A stretch of DNA of 64,000 nt. It comes from Martelella lutilitoris. Its GTDB lineage: Bacteria > Pseudomonadota > Alphaproteobacteria > Rhizobiales > Rhizobiaceae. The stretch is from the NCBI RefSeq assembly GCF_016598595.1, contig NZ_CP066788.1:62001-126000 (forward strand). Reading direction: 5' to 3'. The notes beneath the pieces are model-generated. The model did not search any database and was not told the DNA's origin. It saw nothing but the letters and a program-made list of their open reading frames with translations. Each line of letters opens with the position of its first letter. Position 1 is the first letter of the stretch. Of the stretch, positions 18,509 to 27,624 are shown piece after piece. Position numbers and translations under genes: made by a program.

Positions 18509-18537
18509 TTGACGTACTACCATGGTAGTTATATTAG
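18509..18537 (+). promoter_or_regulatory. Sigma-70 promoter with operator palindrome in spacer
   Basis: -35 box TTGACG (18509-18514), 17-base spacer, -10 box TATTAG (18532-18537). The spacer contains the perfect 14-bp palindrome ACTACCATGGTAGT (18516-18529). A repressor bound here would block RNA polymerase. The divergent GntR regulator is the natural candidate. Confidence 0.65.
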
Positions 18538-18596
18538 TGTGCTGCGGTCGGTTGTTTGGAGGCAATGACCGCTCAATGCATTTTATGGAGGAACAA

Positions 18597-19664
18597 ATGC
18601 ATCTCTCAAAATCACTGTCATTGGGCGTTGCCGCCATTGCCCTGCTTTGTGCCAACAGTGTGATGGCTCAGGTCGCCGACGGCGACACCAGCACGATGAA
18701 GATCGGCTTCAGCAATTCCTATTCCGGGAATTCGTTTCGCCAAGTCATGAACCAGAGCTTCGAGGCGATCGCCAAACAGGCTGTCGCCGATGGCGTGATC
18801 GCCGATTACGGCATGGTCAGCGCCAACAACAACGTGACGGAACAGGCCGGCCAGATCCAGAACATGATCCTGGAAGGATATGACGCAATCGCGATCCTGG
18901 CGGGGTCCGACACGGCGCTCAACGGCGCGGTTCGCGATGCCTGCGACGCCGGGATCACCGTTGTCGTTTTTGCGGGAACGGTGACAGAAGATTGCGCCTA
19001 CAATGTCAACTACAACTGGGCGTCGATGGGCAAGCAGGAGATCGACTTTGTCGCCGGTCAGCTCGGCGACAAGGGCAACCTGCTCGAAATCCGCGGCATT
19101 GCCGGCGATTCCACCGACAAGGACATCTCGGACGGACTGCATTCCGCCGCCGAAGCCTATCCCGACCTGAATTTCGTTGGCACCGTCTACGGACAATGGA
19201 CATCAACTGTTGCCCAGAAGGAGGTGGCAACCGTGCTGCCGACCTTGCCGGATGTTGATGCGGTGGTCACGCAGGGGGGCGACGGTTATGGCGCGGCCAT
19301 GGCGTTTGCCGCATCGGGCCGCAAGATGCCGATCATCATCATGGGCAATCGCCAGGATGAACTGGCCTGGTGGAAGGAACAGAAAGACGCAAACGGCTAC
19401 CAGACCATGTCGCTGGCGGCAACGCCATCCGTTTCGCAGATCGCCTTCTGGACGGCCCAGCAGATCCTGGCGGGCAAGGATGTTCCGAAAAAGGTCGAGG
19501 TTCCGCTGTTGACGATCAATGGCGACGATCTCGACGCATGGCTGGCCGCAACGCCGGTCGGCGGGGTCGCCAATCCGACCTATACTCAGGATCTGGTCGT
19601 CAAGATGATCGACGCCAACAAGAACGGCGATCCGCTGCCTGCGACGCCCGCCCCAAATCAATAA
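18597..19664 (+). CDS. Sugar ABC importer substrate-binding protein (RbsB type)
   Basis: Periplasmic receptor, 355 residues from the ATG at 18597, chosen because TGGAGGAA lies just upstream and a signal peptide follows (MHLSKSLSLGVAAIALLC, ending VMAQ). In-frame codons back to 18522 would put the promoter -10 inside the gene. The mature part has MKIGFSNSYSGNSFR and ILAGSDTALNGAVRDACDAG, typical of periplasmic-binding family 4 (ribose/xylose/galactose type). First gene of the importer-dehydrogenase-UxuA operon. Confidence 0.92.
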   Translation: MHLSKSLSLGVAAIALLCANSVMAQVADGDTSTMKIGFSNSYSGNSFRQVMNQSFEAIAKQAVADGVIADYGMVSANNNVTEQAGQIQNMILEGYDAIAILAGSDTALNGAVRDACDAGITVVVFAGTVTEDCAYNVNYNWASMGKQEIDFVAGQLGDKGNLLEIRGIAGDSTDKDISDGLHSAAEAYPDLNFVGTVYGQWTSTVAQKEVATVLPTLPDVDAVVTQGGDGYGAAMAFAASGRKMPIIIMGNRQDELAWWKEQKDANGYQTMSLAATPSVSQIAFWTAQQILAGKDVPKKVEVPLLTINGDDLDAWLAATPVGGVANPTYTQDLVVKMIDANKNGDPLPATPAPNQ

Positions 19665-19680
19665 GCCGAAGGGTCGGACA

Positions 19681-21063
19681 ATGACTTCTCAAACAGTCCT
19701 CAGGCTGGTGGGGATCTCCAAGGCCTTCGGTCCCGTAAAGGCATTGACGAATGTTAACTTCACGATCTCCCGGGGAGAAGTCGTCGGGCTTGTCGGCCAC
19801 AATGGCGCCGGCAAGTCCACCCTCGTCAATGTCATGATGGATAACCTCAGGGTTGACTCCGGCCATATGGAAATCGGCGCGAATGCCGAGATCCGCTGTG
19901 TCTTTCAGGAACTCTCGCTGTGCGCAAATCTCGATGTGGTGGAAAATGCCCGCCTCGTGCATCGCGGCCTGAAAGGCCCCGGCTGGCGCCGTCGCGCGGC
20001 GCAGATGATGCGCGCCTGCCTCGACGAGATTTTTCCCGACAATGACATAGACGTCGGTGCCAGGCTGTCGCAGTTGCCGATCGGGCAGCGCCAGATGGTC
20101 GAGGTCGCCAGAGCTTTTTCCGAACTCGACAAGCCATTGGCGATGGTCATTCTGGACGAGCCGACCTCGGCGCTTGGCGAAAAGGCAACCCGGCAGTTTC
20201 TCGATTACGTCGGAAAGACCGCCCGGCGCGGCGTTTCGATTGTCATCATCACGCACCGGCTCAACGAGATCTATGCGGTTTCCGACGAGATCGTGGTGAT
20301 GAAGGATGGAACGGTCGTCGCCCAGGCGCCGTCATCGGACCTGCCGAAAGAAAGGCTCGTTGCCCTCATGGGCGGCAATGGCGCCCCACGGCGGCAGCGG
20401 CAGGAGCGCGCCGGCAATACCGACAATGCGATCATGGTAACGGTTCCTGGCGCCGTCGAAGCCGTAGCCCGAAAAGGCGAGATCATCGGCTTTACCGGGC
20501 TAGATGGCCACGGCCAGCGCGAAGCCTTGCTGGCGATCCAGCTCGAGGGCCGCGGCACGGAAGTCCCGACCAGTTTCGTCGCCGGGGACAGGCAAAGCGA
20601 TGGCGTGTTGCCGGTATGGACAATCGCCGAGAATCTTACGATTTCCTGTCTCGGCGCCATCCGGCGCGGCTTGTTTCTTTCCCATGCGACCGAGCAGACC
20701 TTCGCGGAGGACCGGCGGCAACGGATCGGGATTCGCGCCCGCGATATCAACCAGCGCCTCACCGAACTGAGCGGCGGAAACCAGCAGAAGGTGCTCTTGG
20801 CCCGCGCGCTGGCGGCGCCCGCGCCCATCGTCTTGCTCGATGACCCCATGCGGGGCGTGGATGTCGGCACCAAGGCCGAGTTCTACCGCATCATCAGGGA
20901 AGAAGCAGATGCCGGGCGAACCTTTGTGTGGTTCTCCACGGAGGTCGAAGAGCTGGAAAACTGCGATCGGGTCTATGTCTTTCGCGAAGGTCAGCCCGTT
21001 CACTGCATCGATCACCAGTCATTGTCGCAAGAGGCCATCATTGCAGCCTCGTTCCAGTCTTGA
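19681..21063 (+). CDS. Sugar ABC importer ATPase, two nucleotide-binding domains (RbsA-like)
   Basis: 460 residues, slightly short for RbsA-type proteins (about 500). Domain 1 has Walker A GHNGAGKST, a degenerate signature LPIGQRQMVEVARA and Walker B MVILDEPTSAL with ITHR. Domain 2 has the usual degenerate P-loop (FTGLDGHGQREAL), an intact signature LSGGNQQKVLLARA and an unusual Walker B, VLLDDPMRGVDVG, with Asp instead of Glu. This asymmetry is normal for the CUT2 family, where one site is catalytic. It starts 16 bases after the binding-protein stop. Confidence 0.92.
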   Translation: MTSQTVLRLVGISKAFGPVKALTNVNFTISRGEVVGLVGHNGAGKSTLVNVMMDNLRVDSGHMEIGANAEIRCVFQELSLCANLDVVENARLVHRGLKGPGWRRRAAQMMRACLDEIFPDNDIDVGARLSQLPIGQRQMVEVARAFSELDKPLAMVILDEPTSALGEKATRQFLDYVGKTARRGVSIVIITHRLNEIYAVSDEIVVMKDGTVVAQAPSSDLPKERLVALMGGNGAPRRQRQERAGNTDNAIMVTVPGAVEAVARKGEIIGFTGLDGHGQREALLAIQLEGRGTEVPTSFVAGDRQSDGVLPVWTIAENLTISCLGAIRRGLFLSHATEQTFAEDRRQRIGIRARDINQRLTELSGGNQQKVLLARALAAPAPIVLLDDPMRGVDVGTKAEFYRIIREEADAGRTFVWFSTEVEELENCDRVYVFREGQPVHCIDHQSLSQEAIIAASFQS

Positions 21064-21075
21064 AGGGTGTGCCTC

Positions 21076-22029
21076 ATGACCACCATGTCCGCCGCTCTGG
21101 CAGGGGGCAGGATCAGGCGCCTGACGCCGGTCCTTCTGCCCCTCCTGATACTCGTCATGCTTGTCGGCCTGGTGTTCGTCCTGCGCCCGAACACGATGAG
21201 CTATATGGGCCTCAACCTTCTGTTGAAGCTCTCTGTGCCCCTTATCTTTGCCGCGCTCAGCCAGATGCTGATCATTTCGCAGGGCGACCTAGACCTTTCG
21301 ACCGGGGCCTATGTCGGTTTCGTCACCTGCATTTCCGCCGTCTACCTCGCCGACCAGCCGATACTGGGCTGGAGCATCCTGATCGGCTCGGTTCTGCTGT
21401 ACGGGCTTGTCGGGCTTGTCACCTGGTTGCGGCGGCTGCCGTCGATCGTGGTTACGCTCGGTATGTCCTTCGTCTGGCTCGGACTGGCCTTGTTCATCCT
21501 TCCATCGCCGGGCGGGCAGGCGCCTGACTGGCTGGTCGCACTGCCGCGTCTGCGCCCAGCGTTCATGCCGTTTCCCATCTGGACGGCCATTGTCTGCGTG
21601 ATCGTTCTTGAATTCGGCCTGATGCGATCGTCCGCCGGGGTCGTGCTGCGCGGCGCCGGCGGCAATCCCCAGGCAATGGTGCGCGCGGGCTGGTCGGTCG
21701 CGGGATTGCGGGCCATCGCCTATCTGCTGGCCGGGGTGTGTGCGATGATCTCCGGCCTGTTGCTCTCCGGGCTCACCACCTCCGGCGCGCCGAATATCGC
21801 GCCATCCTATACGCTGCTTTCGATTGCCAGCGTCATTCTCGGCGGCGGCGCCTTCGTGGGCGGCATCGTATCGCCTTTCGGCGCGGTTGTCGGCGCCATC
21901 ACCCTCACACTGGTTTCCTCGGTCCTGACTTTTCTGCATGTGCCTTCGGTCTGGCAGATCGGCGCGCAGGGCGGCCTTCTCATTCTTGTGCTGCTGTTGC
22001 GCGGCCTTCTCAAGGGAGACGATCAATGA
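21076..22029 (+). CDS. Sugar ABC importer permease (RbsC-like)
   Basis: Inner-membrane subunit, 317 residues, with 8-10 hydrophobic helices. IISQGDLDLSTGAYVGF corresponds to the conserved G-x-I-D-L-S segment of CUT2 permeases, here with QGDLDLS. The ATG at 21076 is preferred to the GTG at 21067 because of the AAGGGTG ribosome site. The stop overlaps the start of the second permease (ATGA), so the two are translationally coupled and probably form a heterodimer. Confidence 0.9.
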   Translation: MTTMSAALAGGRIRRLTPVLLPLLILVMLVGLVFVLRPNTMSYMGLNLLLKLSVPLIFAALSQMLIISQGDLDLSTGAYVGFVTCISAVYLADQPILGWSILIGSVLLYGLVGLVTWLRRLPSIVVTLGMSFVWLGLALFILPSPGGQAPDWLVALPRLRPAFMPFPIWTAIVCVIVLEFGLMRSSAGVVLRGAGGNPQAMVRAGWSVAGLRAIAYLLAGVCAMISGLLLSGLTTSGAPNIAPSYTLLSIASVILGGGAFVGGIVSPFGAVVGAITLTLVSSVLTFLHVPSVWQIGAQGGLLILVLLLRGLLKGDDQ

Positions 22030-22976
22030 CATCCGCCCTGTTTTCCCGCGCGATACGCAGGCCGCCGGTCGCCAGCTATGGGTTTATTGCGGCTGCGCTT
22101 CTGTGGGGCGGGACCATCCTGATGTCGGACGGACGCGGCGCCACGGAAATGCTGGCCATTGCCCTTTCGTTTTCGATTTTCACGGTCACCGTTGGCACCG
22201 GACAGATGTTCGTGATTGCGTCCGGCCCCGGCAATATCGACCTGTCCTGCTCCGCGGTCATCACGGCTTGCGCCTATCTGGGAATGAATGTGATGGGCGG
22301 TTCGTCCGTCATGCTGCCCCTTGGCATTCTTCTGGCGCTTGTCGCCGGCGGTCTGATCGGCGGGTTCAATTATGGCCTTGTGCGCGCCCTGCGCATTCCG
22401 CCGATCATCGCGACGCTGGCCACGAGTTTCATTGTCATGTCGTTTGCGATGTGGGCCGGCGGCGACAGCACCGTCAAACCCCCGGCCTTGCTTTCGCAGT
22501 TCATGGACTGGCGGATCGCCGGCGTGCAGGTGGTTCTCGTTCTCGCTCTCCTAGGCTCGCTTTGTGTGCATATCGTTCTTTCGCGCACGGAATACGGGCG
22601 TCATCTGCTTGCCATCGGCCAGAACGAGCGCGCGGCACGGCTGGCCGGGGTCAGAACCGAACGCGTGCGGATGATCGCTTATGTCGTGTCCGGCGTGATG
22701 GCGGGGCTCTGCGGTGTGCTGCTGGCCGGCTTTACCGGCGGTGCAGCGCTCAACATGGGCGAATCCTATCTGATGGAATCCGTGGCTGTCGCCGTTCTCG
22801 GCGGGACGGCCGTGTCCGGCGGCCGGGCCTCCGCCTTCGGCATCTGGGGCGCCGCGCTTTTTCTCAGCCTGCTGGTAACGCTGCTGAACACATCCGGCAT
22901 CGCCGCCGGCTCGCGGTACATTTTCACCGGCATCACAATCCTTATCGTCATTCTGTTTGCCACGGAGCGCCGCTGA
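22026..22976 (+). CDS. Second sugar ABC importer permease (RbsC-like)
   Basis: 316 residues from the ATG at 22026, which overlaps the preceding stop; longer in-frame extensions run inside the first permease gene and are not real. IASGPGNIDLSCSAVI is the CUT2 signature. Multiple hydrophobic helices are present. The stop overlaps the next start (TGATG), giving tight coupling to the dehydrogenase gene. Confidence 0.9.
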   Translation: MTSALFSRAIRRPPVASYGFIAAALLWGGTILMSDGRGATEMLAIALSFSIFTVTVGTGQMFVIASGPGNIDLSCSAVITACAYLGMNVMGGSSVMLPLGILLALVAGGLIGGFNYGLVRALRIPPIIATLATSFIVMSFAMWAGGDSTVKPPALLSQFMDWRIAGVQVVLVLALLGSLCVHIVLSRTEYGRHLLAIGQNERAARLAGVRTERVRMIAYVVSGVMAGLCGVLLAGFTGGAALNMGESYLMESVAVAVLGGTAVSGGRASAFGIWGAALFLSLLVTLLNTSGIAAGSRYIFTGITILIVILFATERR

Positions 22977-24064
22977 TGCCTGCTTCTTCCGGCGGTTCGA
23001 TTGCGGCCGCAGTGCTCCGTCTTCACGCCAAAGGCGACCTGCGCCTTGAAAGCGAAATGTCGGCGCGGCCAGGGCCGGGCCAGCTTCGGCTATCCATGGA
23101 GCGTGGCGGCATCTGCGGTTCCGACCTGCATTACTACGCCGACGGCGGCGTCGGGAAAATCCGCGTGCGCGCGCCGATCATACTCGGCCACGAGGCCGCG
23201 GGCCGGGTCGAATCCGTCGGCCAGGACGTGGCGGGCTTTCAACCCGGCATGCTGGTTGCAGTCAATCCAAGCCGGCCTTGCGGCCATTGCCGGTTTTGTC
23301 TTTCGGGGCGCGAGCGGCACTGCACGGATATGCATTTCATGGGCAGCGCGATGTTTCTGCCGCATGAACAGGGTCTGTATCGCACGGCGCTGACGGTCGA
23401 CGCGCGTCAGTGTTTCCGGTTTCCCGACGGTATCGGCGCTGGCGAGGCGGCCTGCGCGGAACCGCTGGCGGTCAGCCTGCACGCGGTCTCCCGCGTTGCC
23501 GGCGGGCTGACGGGGCGGCGGGTTCTGGTTACCGGCGCGGGGCCGATCGGCTGCCTGACGATTGCCGCGGCAAGGGTGGCCGGCGCCGCGCACATCGTTG
23601 CAAGCGATCTCAATGCGCAACCGCTTGAGATTGCACGGCGTATGGGCGCGAATGCGACGGTTGACCTGCGCGAGCGTCCCGACGGCGTTCTCGAGGAAGG
23701 CACGTATGACGTGGCGTTTGAATGCTCGGCCGCGCCGCAGGCTGCCGCAAGCGCGGTCGAGGCGCTCGAGCCCGGCGGCGTGCTGGTGCAGGTCGGCGTT
23801 GCAGGTGTTGCGGAATTGCCGATGGGCCGCATGGTCGCCCGCGAGATTGCCTATCTCGGTTCCCACCGGTTCGACCGGGAATTCGCCGAGGCCGTGACGG
23901 CCATAGGCAACCGCCGCATCGACGTCCGCCCGATCATTTCGGGGACCTACCCGATGGCGCATGCCGACGAGGCCTTCAAGGCCGCACTGGACAAGAGCAG
24001 AAGTTGCAAGGTGCAGATCGCCCTCGACACGCTCGACACCCCCCTGGAACGAGGAGAAAGCTGA
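22976..24064 (+). CDS. Zinc-dependent medium-chain dehydrogenase, L-idonate 5-dehydrogenase type
   Basis: 362 residues. The catalytic zinc region is GGICGSDLHYYADGG and GHEAAGRVESVG; structural zinc Cys cluster is PCGHCRFCLSGRERHC. The Rossmann dinucleotide motif is VTGAGPIGCLTIAAA. The HYY-x-D-G-G segment is characteristic of idonate/sorbitol-type members. It would oxidise a sugar or sugar acid brought in by the upstream importer, yielding a ketonate for UxuA or a parallel branch. The start overlaps the permease stop and the end overlaps the uxuA start. Confidence 0.87.
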   Translation: MPASSGGSIAAAVLRLHAKGDLRLESEMSARPGPGQLRLSMERGGICGSDLHYYADGGVGKIRVRAPIILGHEAAGRVESVGQDVAGFQPGMLVAVNPSRPCGHCRFCLSGRERHCTDMHFMGSAMFLPHEQGLYRTALTVDARQCFRFPDGIGAGEAACAEPLAVSLHAVSRVAGGLTGRRVLVTGAGPIGCLTIAAARVAGAAHIVASDLNAQPLEIARRMGANATVDLRERPDGVLEEGTYDVAFECSAAPQAAASAVEALEPGGVLVQVGVAGVAELPMGRMVAREIAYLGSHRFDREFAEAVTAIGNRRIDVRPIISGTYPMAHADEAFKAALDKSRSCKVQIALDTLDTPLERGES

Positions 24065-25290
24065 TGCAGCGGACATGGCGCTGGTTCGGTCCCGCAGACC
24101 GCGTGACCATTGAAAACATGATGCAAGCCGGCGTGGAAGGCGTGGTTTCAGCCTTGCATCACGTGCCGACCGGCGCGGTGTGGAGCCCGGCGGAGATTGC
24201 GCAGCGCCAGCAGCAGATCGCAACCGCCGCCGCCGGCAAACCCTCGGGGTTGCGCTGGAGCGTCGTTGAATCGCTTCCAGTGTCGGAAGACATCAAGAAG
24301 CAGAAGCGCAACTGGAAAACCCATATCGCCAACTGGAAGACCAGCATGCGGCACCTTGCCGAAGCGGGTATCGACGTCATCTGCTACAATTTCATGCCGG
24401 TTCTGGACTGGACGCGCACGGACCTAGCCTGGGAACTGCCGAACGGTGCGCGCTGCATGCGCTTCGACCTCATCGATTTCGCCGCCTTCGACATCCATAT
24501 CCTCTGCCGGAGCGGCGCCGCGGAGGATTTTCCGCAAGAGGTTCGCGCCGCAGCCGCGGCGCGCTTCGCGGCCATGGACGAGGCGGACAGGCAGCGGATC
24601 ACCGCCAATGTCGTTTTCGGTCTTCCGGGCGCCGCCGAAACCTTCACGCTTGACGATGTGCGTACGCAACTCCAGGAATATGACGGTATTTCCGAACAGC
24701 GCCTGCGCACCCATCTGGTGGACTTCCTGTCCGAAGTTGCGCCTTTGGCGGAGGAGCTGGGCATGCGGCTCTGCTGCCACCCGGACGATCCGCCATTTCC
24801 CTTGCTCGGCCTGCCGCGGATCATGTCGACTGCGGAACACTATCGCCTGATACTGGAGGCCGTCGATCTTCCCTCCAATGGCATTACGCTATGCACCGGC
24901 TCGCTCGGCTCGCGTCCCGACAACGACCCCGTGGCCTTCATGAAACGCCTCGGCGGTCGGGTGCATTTTCTGCACCTGCGCAATGTCAGGATTGAAGGTT
25001 CGGCGATCATGAATTCGTTTTATGAGGACGAGCATCTGAGCGGCCATACGAATATGGCCGCAATGGTGGAGGCGGTCGTGGAAGAAGAGGCGCGTCGCAA
25101 GGCCGCTGGCCGAGCAGACTGGTCCATTCCCATGCGCCCCGACCATGGGCACGATATCCTCGACGATATCGGCCGAAAGGCACAGCCCGGCTATCCGGCG
25201 ATCGGCCGGCTCAAGGGCCTGGCGGAACTGAAGGGGCTTTATACCGCGTTTGAATACGCAAGGACCAAAGAAGGCAGCCAGATCAACTGA
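24064..25290 (+). CDS. uxuA: Mannonate dehydratase
   Basis: Converts D-mannonate to 2-keto-3-deoxy-D-gluconate in hexuronate breakdown. 408 residues, full length for UxuA. Starts MQRTWRWFGPADRVTIENMM, with the family segments GIDVICYNFMPVLDWTRTDL, LCCHPDDPP and RPDHGHDILDD that hold the metal-binding Cys/His residues. The ATG at 24064 overlaps the dehydrogenase stop and is preceded by GGAGAAAG. Last gene of the operon; 860 bp without a gene follow. Confidence 0.94.
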   Translation: MQRTWRWFGPADRVTIENMMQAGVEGVVSALHHVPTGAVWSPAEIAQRQQQIATAAAGKPSGLRWSVVESLPVSEDIKKQKRNWKTHIANWKTSMRHLAEAGIDVICYNFMPVLDWTRTDLAWELPNGARCMRFDLIDFAAFDIHILCRSGAAEDFPQEVRAAAAARFAAMDEADRQRITANVVFGLPGAAETFTLDDVRTQLQEYDGISEQRLRTHLVDFLSEVAPLAEELGMRLCCHPDDPPFPLLGLPRIMSTAEHYRLILEAVDLPSNGITLCTGSLGSRPDNDPVAFMKRLGGRVHFLHLRNVRIEGSAIMNSFYEDEHLSGHTNMAAMVEAVVEEEARRKAAGRADWSIPMRPDHGHDILDDIGRKAQPGYPAIGRLKGLAELKGLYTAFEYARTKEGSQIN

Positions 25291-26150
25291 GTTTCACGGC
25301 GCGCAGGCCGCCAGCAGCTGCATCTCTCATGCGTCCCTCGGTTTGAAATATTCCATCGTTCAACGCGCATCGCAATCCTTCTGCGCGCAATCTGCGCGTG
25401 TTCGATGAACCTCATCGTCAATGTCAAAAACCTGCTGGTTCCGGACGAGATCGGATATCTGCTCCTTGGCGGCACCTTGCCTCTGCCGAGAACCCTCTCA
25501 ACAGCCAGATCTTTGCTGGTTTCAGGGAGCACTACACACTGCCCCGCAGACTATCCCGAAAAATGAAGGAAGTGCAGGGTTCAGGCTAGTGGGTCTACTG
25601 AGCCATAGAAAAAGGCGCGATTCGCGAGAACGGAACTTACCGTTTAAAAACTCGCTCATCGCTCGGATGCTCGTCCAGGTTTTTCTCACTCTCACAACCC
25701 GCGTTTGTCGCCTGCATCTCATTGGTGCACCTTACTTCGAAACAACAACATCCAATGCCAGCGGCTGCTTCCGAAGCCTTTGTGTGACCGGAGTTTTTGT
25801 CTGGCAAACAGACGCCACAGGGCTTTCTACGGATGATGAAATTGTTAGTTTTGGTGCATCAGTCGTAGTGCACAGATTTTCCTTTTCTCGCATCTCCTTG
25901 AAGATCAAAATCGATTTTTCTTCGGAAAGCGTGACCGCCTCACGAAGATGGGAAAAAATTTATTATATGTTGTTTTTTCGCATTTATATTCATTTCTCAT
26001 TTGGATTTGAGTCCGAGACACAATTTTTAAGAACTTTCGCCTTAAATCATTGCTTTGTCGAAATGGTAAAAAATTCATCAGTATTTTTTATTGACGGAGG
26101 AAATTCTATCTACTGCCAAATAGCGCAAACCAGCCGAATCACCCAGAGGG
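25291..26150. other. 860-bp region without a supported gene
   Basis: GC-rich at first, then strongly AT-rich from about 25860 to 26110 (runs such as AAAATCGATTTTTC and TTGTTTTTTCGCATTTATA). Open frames exist but have no recognisable or compositionally plausible protein. The AT-rich part carries one TTTTTTCGCAT word of the type repeated at 29650-29960. It probably contains the promoter of the XRE-type gene. Confidence 0.5.
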
Positions 26151-26417
26151 ATGACGATATCGATGCTCGCCGCGCTCCCCTTCGATCTTTCCGACCCCGA
26201 CCACCGGGCTGAGTACTTCCGCGTGGTGATGAGCCGCAAGAAACTTCGCCTGGAAGACGTGGCGGACGGTATTCAGATGAGCAAGAGCATTGTGAGCGCT
26301 GCGCTCAACGGCAAAAAGCAGTCGAGAAAGCTCGTGCGCGCAATCGCAACTTACCTCGAACTTGATCCAGATATGTTTTTTGCAGAAAAGCCAAACCAAA
26401 CCCCACGAAGGGAATAG
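26151..26417 (+). CDS. Small XRE-type helix-turn-helix regulator
   Basis: 88 residues. The segment YFRVVMSRKKLRLEDVADGI, QMSKSIVSAALNGKKQSRKL and AIATYLELDPDMFF is a Cro/CI-type helix-turn-helix with the usual first, recognition and last helices. An in-frame ATG at 26163 is an alternative start. It lies in AT-rich DNA, 57 bp outside the left end of the IS66 transposon. No partner gene is evident. Confidence 0.75.
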   Translation: MTISMLAALPFDLSDPDHRAEYFRVVMSRKKLRLEDVADGIQMSKSIVSAALNGKKQSRKLVRAIATYLELDPDMFFAEKPNQTPRRE

Positions 26418-26422
26418 GACAT

Positions 26423-26445
26423 AAGATTACCAGTCAGGTAATCTT
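26423..26445. terminator. Inverted repeat after XRE gene
   Basis: Perfect 9-bp arms AAGATTACC / GGTAATCTT with a 5-base loop, 6 bases after the XRE stop codon. There is no proper U-tract, so it may be a weak terminator or a binding site for the regulator itself. Confidence 0.4.
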
Positions 26446-26473
26446 CGTTCGGCACGATCAACGCTGATAACAA

Positions 26474-26481
26474 AGTATATT
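26474..26481. repeat. Left target-site duplication of IS66 transposon
   Basis: AGTATATT, identical to 41896-41903 and directly abutting the left terminal repeat. Eight bases is the duplication length known for IS66-family insertion. Confidence 0.85.
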
Positions 26482-26502
26482 GTAAGCGTCCCTAACTCCC
26501 CT
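26482..26502 (+). repeat. Left terminal inverted repeat of IS66 transposon
   Basis: GTAAGCGTCCCTAACTCCCC then T. It pairs with the right end with mismatches at positions 9, 10, 12 and 17. Confidence 0.75.
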
Positions 26503-26616
26503 AGTTAACGATGATAATCGTTAAAAAACAAAGACTTGTAAATTTCATCAAAACAAAAAATTAACTATTTTTCAAGCCAGAAAGTGGGTGACAAAAGCCC
26601 ACCTAAGCACGATTGC

Positions 26617-26910
26617 CTCCGAAAACGACACGGAGATTACCAGCATGGCGATCGTCAAATGGTGCCAGGAGCCATGTTGAATGGCACCAAATCGCTCCTG
26701 ACAAGCCGATGCAGAAGGGCTTTCTCGAAAGCGTCAATGGCAACTTCCGCCTCCTGGCCTAAATTTACTCCGCCGCTCACACTTCAAGCGCATGTCGCCA
26801 TCTCCGCATGGAAGGAGGATTACGACGCAAACAGACCGCACTCATCGCTGGGCAATATCACGCTCAACGAGTTCGCAATGAAGATGGCACCGGAAAAACA
26901 GGCCACTTGA
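26617..26910 (+). pseudogene. IS3-family transposase (OrfB) C-terminal remnant
   Basis: Pieces of an rve-type DDE transposase appear in sequence but in broken frames: ENDTEITSMAIVKWCQE (like N-G-T-E-F-T-S-x-A-I), EWHQIAPDKPMQKGFLESVN (like E-W-H-Y-I-A-P-G-K-P-x-Q-N-G-F-x-E-S-F-N) and DYDANRPHSSLGNITLNEFA. At least two frame breaks and a stop separate them. The N-terminal half and OrfA are absent. A dead IS3 copy inside the left end of the IS66 transposon. Confidence 0.75.
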
Positions 26911-26945
26911 GGCCAGATTGCAAACCCAAGACTCTCTGGAGAAAT

Positions 26946-26970
26946 GTAAGCGTTACATCCAGCCCCTTTT
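26946..26970 (+). repeat. Second IS66-type end (internal GTAAGCG)
   Basis: GTAAGCGTTACATCCAGCCC then CTTTT. It resembles the right terminal repeat, including the C-rich block and T-run, so it may be the end of an inner IS66 copy. No matching 8-bp duplication (GGAGAAAT) was found. Confidence 0.35.
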
Positions 26971-27002
26971 TTAGTTTCTTCCCATGGTGGGGTGGGTATC
27001 GG

Positions 27003-27027
27003 TATATTGGCGCGTAGCGCCAATATA
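27003..27027. repeat. Perfect 11-bp hairpin
   Basis: TATATTGGCGC-GTA-GCGCCAATATA, with only three loop bases. It lies 3 bases before a terminator-like structure in the left part of the transposon. Role unknown. Confidence 0.6.
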
Positions 27028-27030
27028 GAG

Positions 27031-27057
27031 ACGGATTCTCTGCGAGATCCGTTTTTT
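27031..27057 (+). terminator. Rho-independent terminator-like structure
   Basis: ACGGAT(T)CTC / GAGATCCGT stem with one bulged base, a short loop, and a run of seven T. No intact plus-strand gene lies just upstream; it may serve the decayed IS3 copy or block outside transcription into the element. Confidence 0.6.
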
Positions 27058-27624
27058 TGAATCCTGTCAATTAATTGATTTAAAACGATTTTTACGTCAA
27101 TAAGCACTCACTTCAACTGACTGGGTGCGCTGTTGGCGTGATATCGGCGGATCGGAAGCGATGACACGGGTTCTGTGCCTGGTTGATTCGCCGTATGCGT
27201 CAGCGTCGTTGACGCCTCTCTAGTGTCTATTCGTCTGGGTGCATTTCATGCGTCCAGCGTAATAGCAGACCGGCAGGGTGTCGCAGCGGCCCGGATGACG
27301 GGGTCGGCGGCAATCAATCGACGTTTGATGGTTCTGGGATCGGACTCGGTGACTGGCTTATCGACCGTATTCGCCATGATCAGGCGCATGACATCTGACC
27401 ACGAGGTCGGCCATGAACGAAGGCTTGTTGTTTTGAAGCGGATCCATCGGAGACGCCAGAAGCTATTGGCTTTCTGCTCAAGCACGGCTTTTGCTGGATT
27501 GCCCGCGCATCCGGCGTGCGCCAGGTGGGTTGCCGTTTGCCGTATCCGATTTCGGCGAGTTGGAGGCGGTCACTATCCGGCTCGGCAATTGATGCCGACG
27601 AACCATGCGCTTGCCCCTCGGCAA
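27058..27624. other. 567-bp region without a supported gene, left part of transposon
   Basis: Lies between the terminator-like structure and the tnpC stop. Open frames on the minus strand (for example 27246-27485) give no recognisable protein. In standard IS66 copies the terminal repeat follows tnpC much more closely, so this stretch is extra DNA. Confidence 0.45.

Noticed and set aside
25421..26212. 263-codon plus-strand frame over the AT-rich region after uxuA
   Set aside because: Low-complexity, Cys/Phe/Ser-rich, no recognisable pattern, and it overlaps the XRE gene in another frame.
27246..27485. 79-codon minus-strand frame downstream of tnpC
   Set aside because: No known IS66 accessory protein resembles it and there is no ribosome site.
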